Part shown: one piece after another, positions 1 through 5,019 of the stretch | Layout: each line of letters starts with the position of its first letter | How positions within the stretch are numbered: position 1 is the first letter of the stretch | Assembly (NCBI GenBank): GCA_902385025.1 | Contig: CABMDX010000206.1 | Location: 1 to 5,019 of the forward strand | Direction: 5' to 3' | DNA length: 5,019 nucleotides | Origin: an uncultured archaeon | Lineage (GTDB): Archaea; Halobacteriota; Methanosarcinia; Methanotrichales; Methanotrichaceae | Translations under genes and position numbers: made by a program | The notes under the pieces: model-generated | Database searches by the model: none | The model's input: the letters and a program-made list of their open reading frames with translations, nothing else | What the model was told of the DNA's origin: nothing

Positions 1-1340
1 AATGCCAACCACACTGCCAGGTAGAAGAACGAGTAGAACATGATGGGGCGCAGGATCTCCTCCTGCACCCGAGAATTTCCGAGCCTCACGGTCATCACCG
101 CATGGGGGTGCAGCATGTGAATCAGTTCGTTATAGGCATACTTCAAATCCACGAGCAATCGTCCCACCTTTATGCCGCCGGCGGTCGAGCCGATGCAGCC
201 TCCGATGAGCATGACCATGATAAGGGCCAGCTTCGCTGCTGTCGACCATTTATCATAGTCCAGGGAGTTGACGAAGCCGCAGGTTCCCATGAGGGACACT
301 ACCTGGAAGGACGCAAACCTGAATCTGGTCAGAAGATCGCCCTGAATCCCTCCAAAAAATAGAAGGACCAGCGTGGCGGCTGCCAGGATAGCGAGCATGA
401 ACTTAAACTCCTCATCCTTTAACCAGGCCAGCCTGTCGGAAGTGAGAACCTTGTAGTGGAGGGAGAAGTTCGACATGCCAAGAATTATGAAGAACGCAAC
501 AATGGCTTCTATTATCGGGCTGTGGTAGGCCACGAGACTTGTCGCCTGGGGAGAGAAGCCGCCTGTGGCAAGAGTCGAGAATGCCGTGCAGACCGCATCG
601 TAAATCGGCATTCCCGCCGCTACAAGCAGGATGATCTCTATGGCATTGAAGAGCAGATAAACCCTCCAAAGGATCCTGGCAGTAGTAGCCGCCCTCGGCG
701 TGATGGTATCCTTAACAGGTCCCACTGCTTCTGCCCGAAAGAGCTGGCGGCCTGCCACGTGCAGCTGGGGAAAGATGGCAACGATCATGAGAATAATTCC
801 CAGGCCGCCGATCAGCTGCTGAAACGATCTCCAGAAGAGCAATCCGAAATATGTGGGAGCATAGAGGGGAGCTATCCCGGGCTGGAGACCCAGATTCTGG
901 TTGTTCACGCTGCCGGGAACCATCCCGGCAAGAATTGCAGCGATGCTATTGTCTGCAAGGGTGGAATTTATTATGTAATAACCTTGGGCGTTGGACTCGG
1001 TGAGAATAGTGGCCCCTGTGGCCGAGAAGCCCGATATGGACTCAAAGAGAGCATCCACGAGGCTGATGCCCAAAAATACGAAGGGCAGGGCACCGAAGAA
1101 GGTTGCACAGAGCCAGCCCAATGTGACGGCCGCAAAAGCCTCCTTGCTGCCCACATCACCTTTGACCCCCAGCCGCTTCAGGACAATGCCAGAGGACATG
1201 CAAAGCAGGGAGGTCAAGGCAAAGGCGACTATGCCGCTGGTTTCATGATACAGAGCGGCCACAAGTCCTGGCACCAAGAGCAGCAGTCCCATGATCTTCA
1301 GCACAGTGCCGATGATGTCGAAGACAATCCTGAGCTTCAT
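1..1340 (-). CDS. trkH: TrkH-type potassium uptake channel subunit (3'-truncated by window edge)
   Basis: Membrane subunit of a Trk/Ktr/HKT-family K+ uptake system, normally gated by a cytosolic TrkA (RCK) partner that is not visible here. I read 446 codons from the ATG at 1340. An in-frame TAA lies 18 nt upstream and a strong GGAGG sits 4 nt before the ATG, so the start is secure. All four pore-loop signatures are present: SATGAT (residues 106-111), LATGGFS (257-263), MGTCGF (351-356) and GSTAGGIK (384-391). Other family marks are FWRSFQQLIGGLGII (169-183), GPVKDTITPR (207-216) and HPHAV near 411-415. The order and spacing follow the E. coli TrkH subfamily (about 480 aa), so roughly 50-60 C-terminal residues lie outside the window. 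Unusual is a stretch of about 57 residues between TGAT and FWRS where E. coli TrkH has about 13, giving an extra, probably external, segment at about 115-165. The frame is open to the window edge with no stop. Divergent from the N-ATPase operon. Confidence 0.95.
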   Translation of the reverse strand, partial: MKLRIVFDIIGTVLKIMGLLLLVPGLVAALYHETSGIVAFALTSLLCMSSGIVLKRLGVKGDVGSKEAFAAVTLGWLCATFFGALPFVFLGISLVDALFESISGFSATGATILTESNAQGYYIINSTLADNSIAAILAGMVPGSVNNQNLGLQPGIAPLYAPTYFGLLFWRSFQQLIGGLGIILMIVAIFPQLHVAGRQLFRAEAVGPVKDTITPRAATTARILWRVYLLFNAIEIILLVAAGMPIYDAVCTAFSTLATGGFSPQATSLVAYHSPIIEAIVAFFIILGMSNFSLHYKVLTSDRLAWLKDEEFKFMLAILAAATLVLLFFGGIQGDLLTRFRFASFQVVSLMGTCGFVNSLDYDKWSTAAKLALIMVMLIGGCIGSTAGGIKVGRLLVDLKYAYNELIHMLHPHAVMTVRLGNSRVQEEILRPIMFYSFFYLAVWLA

Positions 1341-1343
1341 AAA

Positions 1344-1351
1344 ACCTCCTT
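1344..1351 (-). promoter_or_regulatory. Shine-Dalgarno site of trkH
   Basis: On the - strand the sequence reads AAGGAGGT, with the GGAGG core 4 nt before the trkH ATG. This near-perfect match to the 16S rRNA 3' end fixes the trkH start at 1340. It also implies that the mRNA has a leader rather than being leaderless. Confidence 0.8.
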
Positions 1352-1716
1352 CTCCTTAAGCCCAGGTTTTGGGATTAACGGAGATGGAGCAGGCGCAGGT
1401 TCGTCTTGATCCGATTGGGAATGGCGATGCCCTTGGCCAATCTGCTTGGTTGATCGATGTGAAGGCTCTCCGATCATTATCACCAAGAGATCCCAGAAGA
1501 CGCAATGGATAACATCTGGATTGGTAGCCTCTGGCCTCTGCCAGGTTGAAATTCCTAAAACGATCCATGATCTCTCTCAAACTCGCATCCTCATGTCGAT
1601 CTGCCCTGAATCAGAACCGAATCCTTTGCATGGCAGATTTCCAATAAATGCTGAAGATTGTCTCCCTCCGGCCCGGATGACCGTGTCTAAAGCTTGCCGT
1701 AGAGGCGATCCATGGA

Positions 1717-1724
1717 TATAAAAG
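1717..1724. promoter_or_regulatory. Candidate TATA box (TATAAAAG on +; CTTTTATA on -)
   Basis: The + strand reads TATAAAAG and the - strand reads CTTTTATATCC, so the site could act as an archaeal TATA element in either direction. On the - strand, transcription would begin near 1690 and give trkH a leader of about 350 nt; on the + strand it would begin near 1743-1748. This is motif evidence only; no BRE was resolved. Confidence 0.3.
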
Positions 1725-1770
1725 TTTCCCATTAAAATCATATTATCATGATTATTAAATTGTGAGTTGA

Positions 1771-1785
1771 TATATATTTATATAA
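1771..1785. promoter_or_regulatory. Candidate archaeal TATA box in AT-rich island
   Basis: TATATA-TT-TATATA (1771-1784) is a self-complementary AT stretch containing TTTATATAA at 1777-1785, close to the Methanosarcina-type TATA consensus. Because it is symmetric it could serve either strand. Read on +, the expected start is near 1808-1812, just before a segment with hairpin potential and an oligo-T tract. It would also be a distal promoter for atpD, with a leader of about 350 nt. Confidence 0.4.
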
Positions 1786-1787
1786 TA

Positions 1788-1904
1788 GTGAAATATTTTG
1801 AGAAGCTCCGGAAGGATATTTTCGGTGTTTTGCCGCGAAAATGGCCGAAGGGACCCATCTTAAACCACGCTCAAGAAGCGGACGGCGGTCTTTTTTATTT
1901 TTAA
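1788..1904 (+). CDS. Doubtful 38-codon ORF, possibly a gene remnant
   Basis: A GTG at 1788 opens 38 codons ending at TAA 1902-1904, beginning (M)KYFEKLRKDIFGVLPRK and ending DGGLFYF. The composition looks protein-like, with mixed charged and aromatic residues and no low complexity. I recognise no family and see no good Shine-Dalgarno site before it. The start overlaps the immediate downstream edge of a candidate TATA box, so a transcript from that box would begin after the GTG. It may be a decayed fragment of a longer gene, a real microprotein made from an upstream promoter, or chance. Confidence 0.2.
   Translation: MKYFEKLRKDIFGVLPRKWPKGPILNHAQEADGGLFYF
1818..1842. repeat. Inverted repeat, 7-bp arms, 11-nt loop
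   Basis: ATTTTCG (1818-1824) is the exact reverse complement of CGAAAAT (1836-1842). In a transcript from the TATA box at about 1777 this would be the first stem-loop, near the 5' end. It could also be a protein-binding dyad. The arms are short, so chance is not excluded. Confidence 0.4.
1891..1902 (+). terminator. Oligo-T tract, possible transcription terminator or pause site
   Basis: TTTTTTATTTTT directly follows the GC-rich segment GCGGACGGCGGTC. Short T runs are enough to terminate many archaeal transcripts. A weak fold precedes it (CGCT with AGCG around a CAAGA loop, and GGCCG with CGGTC through a G-U pair). No gene ends here on the + strand except the doubtful ORF, so it might end a small RNA or attenuate atpD transcription from a distal promoter. 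Confidence 0.3.
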
Positions 1905-1911
1905 ATGAAAC

Positions 1912-1929
1912 CCCGCAGATTGCTGCGGG
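1912..1929. repeat. Perfect 7-bp GC-rich hairpin
   Basis: CCCGCAG (1912-1918) and CTGCGGG (1923-1929) are perfect reverse complements around the 4-nt loop ATTG. The stem would be very stable in RNA. It lies just after the oligo-T tract and about 230 nt before atpD. No T run follows it on either strand, so it is not a standard intrinsic terminator. It may be a leader structure or an mRNA-processing element. Confidence 0.5.
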
Positions 1930-1954
1930 TGCGACGCCGCTGTTTTACTTTGAT

Positions 1955-1974
1955 CAAATGATCCGTATCATTTG
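1955..1974. promoter_or_regulatory. Perfect 8-bp palindromic dyad, candidate operator
   Basis: CAAATGAT (1955-1962) is exactly mirrored by ATCATTTG (1967-1974) around a 4-bp CCGT spacer, giving a 20-bp dyad about 190 bp before atpD. The size and symmetry fit a site for a dimeric helix-turn-helix regulator. It lies just upstream of a TATA-like CTTATATC at 2007-2014, where activator binding would be plausible. I cannot name a regulator. Confidence 0.45.
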
Positions 1975-2006
1975 GCATCTGAGGGGCCATGAGACCTGAA
2001 TCAACA

Positions 2007-2014
2007 CTTATATC
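2007..2014 (+). promoter_or_regulatory. Candidate proximal TATA box for the atp operon
   Basis: CTTATATC lies about 148 bp before the atpD start and 33 bp after the palindromic dyad. Transcription would start near 2035-2040 and give a leader of about 125 nt. The match to the archaeal TATA consensus is partial, so the AT-rich island further upstream remains an alternative. Confidence 0.3.
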
Positions 2015-2143
2015 AGAAAAGAGTGAAACTATCGGACTAAGAGAAAGGGAATAGATCCGGTCAATAGTATCGAAAGCCAAAAATGCCTTGGCCGATAATG
2101 TGAATATGCTCTTTGCCAGTAATAACAGGCGTTCTTCATATGA

Positions 2144-3917
<1,774 letters not shown>

Positions 3918-3918
<1 letters not shown>

Positions 3919-4238
3919 TGGCTGAGGAGAGAGACGAAGATCGCGCCAGCTTCACTGGAGCGATAGCCGCAAAAGAAGCGCGCAAGATGAAGGCCCGAAA
4001 GGACAAGGCCAGAGGACTCTGGTTCGGCATGGGAATGATGGGCATGATCGGATGGTCGGTGGTCGTTCCTACCTTAATCGGCGTTGCAGTAGGCGTCTGG
4101 CTGGATATCAAATACCCCGGCCAGATCTCCTGGACCCTCACATTCATGTCCATCGGATTGGCCATTGGCTGTGCCAATGCCTGGTACTGGGTGGAGCGAG
4201 AACAAAAGAAGATCGAGGGAGACAAGAGCAATGACTGA
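3918..4238 (+). CDS. atpQ: AtpQ, AtpI-like two-helix membrane protein of the N-ATPase
   Basis: Small membrane protein of the 'ATPase gene 1'/AtpI-like family, which in ordinary F-operons helps assemble or stabilise the c-ring and has been linked to Mg2+ handling. It has 106 aa. The N-terminal 32 residues are soluble and strongly charged (EERDEDRA, then KEARKMKARKDKAR). Two membrane helices follow, about 33-61 and 70-92. The signature GWSVVVPTLIGVAVGVWLD (45-63) with YP just after is typical of the family, and WYWVEREQKKIE closes the protein on the cytoplasmic side. I chose the ATG at 3918, which overlaps the atpC stop (TGATG), rather than the in-frame TTG one codon earlier; GAGGGAG lies about 9 nt upstream. 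Its position after atpC and before atpR matches the N-ATPase order. It overlaps atpR by 8 nt. Confidence 0.9.
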
Positions 4239-4515
4239 GCTTTTTGGGCTGGCACTGAGTTCGGCTTGCGGCATTGGCCTGGCAGTCTTCTACTTTGGCG
4301 GTCTCTGGCTGACACTGCAGCGCCTTCCTGATTCAAAGCAGCCCGCGCTTCTGACCCTGGGCAGCTTCCTGGGAAGATCGGCAGTATGCCTCCTCGGCTT
4401 CTACCTGATCTTGGGCAGCGGTCTGCAGTCTCTGGCCTTTGGCCTGGCGGCTTTCGTTCTGACAAAGCTGGCGCTGACCTATCGTCTCGGTCTTTCCCAG
4501 TTCGCAGGAAGGTGA
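4231..4515 (+). CDS. atpR: AtpR, N-ATPase-specific three-helix membrane protein
   Basis: AtpR is found only in N-ATPase operons and is their best marker. Its role is unproven; as I recall the original proposal, conserved membrane arginines may contact the ion-binding carboxylates of the c subunits during ring assembly. The 94-aa protein has three hydrophobic segments (about 5-28, 39-62 and 64-83). An arginine, R49 in LGRSAVCLLGFYLI, lies within the second helix, and R85 is at the end of the third. The ATG at 4231 has GAGGGAG 9 nt upstream and overlaps the last 8 nt of atpQ. The same frame is open 22 codons further upstream, but that part lies inside atpQ and lacks family character. Identification rests on size, topology and operon position, with only moderate sequence similarity visible by eye. 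Confidence 0.85.
   Translation: MTELFGLALSSACGIGLAVFYFGGLWLTLQRLPDSKQPALLTLGSFLGRSAVCLLGFYLILGSGLQSLAFGLAAFVLTKLALTYRLGLSQFAGR
4511..4515 (+). promoter_or_regulatory. Shine-Dalgarno site of atpB within the atpR stop
   Basis: GGTGA, a good match to the archaeal 16S 3' end, includes the atpR TGA. It is 5 nt from the ATG at 4521 and 8 nt from the second ATG at 4524. Spacing slightly favours the second codon; the protein differs by one Met only. Confidence 0.5.
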
Positions 4516-4520
4516 ACCGG

Positions 4521-5019
4521 ATGATGGAGATCAGCCCTGATGTAGTCGTGTTCTGGAGATGGGGCCCTGTCTCCATCAACGAGACCATAGTCTTCACCTG
4601 GGTAGTGATGGCATTGCTGATCGTTCTGGCCTGGCTCTTGACGCGCCGCATCGCAGTGGATCCTCCCCTCTCCCGCAGGCAGAACCTGTTGGAGACCATA
4701 ATCGGTTATATGGACAGCCAGATAAGGGAGATCGCCCAGACGGACAAGGATCGTTATCTGCCATTCTCGGGCACCTTGTTTCTCTTCATCTCGGCGGCAA
4801 ATTTATTGGACACTGTGCCCGGCTACCGCACCCCGACCAGTTCCATCTCCACCACGGCAGCGCTGGCCATCTGTGTCTTCTTTGCCGTTCCTATCTACGG
4901 AATTGCTCAGAGGGGCTTGAAGGGGTATCTGAAGCACTATGCTGAACCATCCATTCTCATGCTGCCCTTCATTGTCATAGGAGAGTTCTCCCGCACCATC
5001 GCCCTGGCGGTGAGATTGT
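4521..5019 (+). CDS. atpB: N-ATPase Fo subunit a (3'-truncated by window edge)
   Basis: Membrane stator subunit that forms the two ion half-channels facing the c-ring. I read 166 codons from the ATG at 4521. A short N-terminus (SPDVVVFWRWGPVSINET) leads into helix 1 (about 21-41). Family signatures follow: LPFSGTLFLFISAANLLDTVPG (80-101, shown here by its ends) and PTSSISTTAALAI (105-117) with the next helix. Then comes the conserved helix LPFIVIGEFSRTIALAVRL (148-166). R165 aligns with the essential arginine of E. coli subunit a (R210), so the key residue is just inside the window. The remaining roughly 60-70 residues, usually starting FGN, are cut off. It begins 5 nt after atpR. N-ATPase operons normally continue with atpE (subunit c), which would show Na+ or H+ specificity, but it is not visible here. 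Confidence 0.95.
   Translation, partial: MMEISPDVVVFWRWGPVSINETIVFTWVVMALLIVLAWLLTRRIAVDPPLSRRQNLLETIIGYMDSQIREIAQTDKDRYLPFSGTLFLFISAANLLDTVPGYRTPTSSISTTAALAICVFFAVPIYGIAQRGLKGYLKHYAEPSILMLPFIVIGEFSRTIALAVRL

Noticed and set aside
456..1409. Long + strand open frame of 317 codons
   Set aside because: It is antisense to trkH, whose - strand reading shows every pore motif. The + translation has no domain and an unnatural composition.
1356..1580. 74-codon frame on - just upstream of and in frame with trkH
   Set aside because: It ends at a TAA 18 nt before the trkH ATG and has no recognisable domain. An overlapping frame (about 1463-1519) gives a hydrophobic CVFWDLLVIMIGE that vaguely resembles a transporter helix, but it is too short to call a gene remnant.
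1446..1721. 91-codon frame on + in the intergenic region
   Set aside because: No family features, no Shine-Dalgarno site and irregular composition. It ends at the start of the AT-rich island.
4559..4945. 128-codon frame on +
   Set aside because: It is the out-of-frame shadow of atpB, whose own frame is open to the window end and carries the subunit a motifs.

Overview
The window carries the 5' part of an N-ATPase operon, a Na+-type, laterally mobile branch of the F-type ATP synthases. The order seen on the + strand is atpD-atpC-atpQ-atpR-atpB, with atpB cut off by the window end. A K+ uptake channel gene, trkH, is divergently oriented on the - strand and cut off by the window start. About 820 bp of non-coding DNA separate the two.

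Organism: I infer an archaeon, most likely a methanogen of the Methanosarcinales type. The reasons are archaeal-looking TATA boxes in an AT-rich island (about 1715-1800), strong GGAGG/GGTGA Shine-Dalgarno sites, regular use of AGG/AGA and ATA codons in a moderately GC-rich genome, and the known presence of N-ATPase operons in some Methanosarcina species besides their A-type ATPase. N-ATPase operons also occur in many bacteria, so a bacterial host is not excluded.

Layout: 1-1340 (-) trkH, 446 codons visible, C-terminus missing. 1341-2161: intergenic, with no convincing protein gene but with candidate TATA boxes, three short perfect inverted repeats, an oligo-T tract and a doubtful 38-codon ORF. 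2162-5019 (+): atpD (F1 beta, TTG start), atpC (F1 epsilon), atpQ (two-helix AtpI-like protein), atpR (three-helix N-ATPase hallmark protein) and atpB (Fo subunit a, ending just after its essential arginine). The genes overlap by 4, 1 and 8 nt or lie 5 nt apart, as expected for one translationally coupled transcript. The canonical downstream genes atpE, atpF, atpA and atpG should follow outside the window.

Working together (inference): an ATP-driven cation exporter facing a K+ importer across a shared control region suggests a Na+/K+ homeostasis or salt-stress locus. The most unusual points are the structured intergenic leader and an insertion of roughly 40 residues after the first selectivity-filter loop of TrkH.
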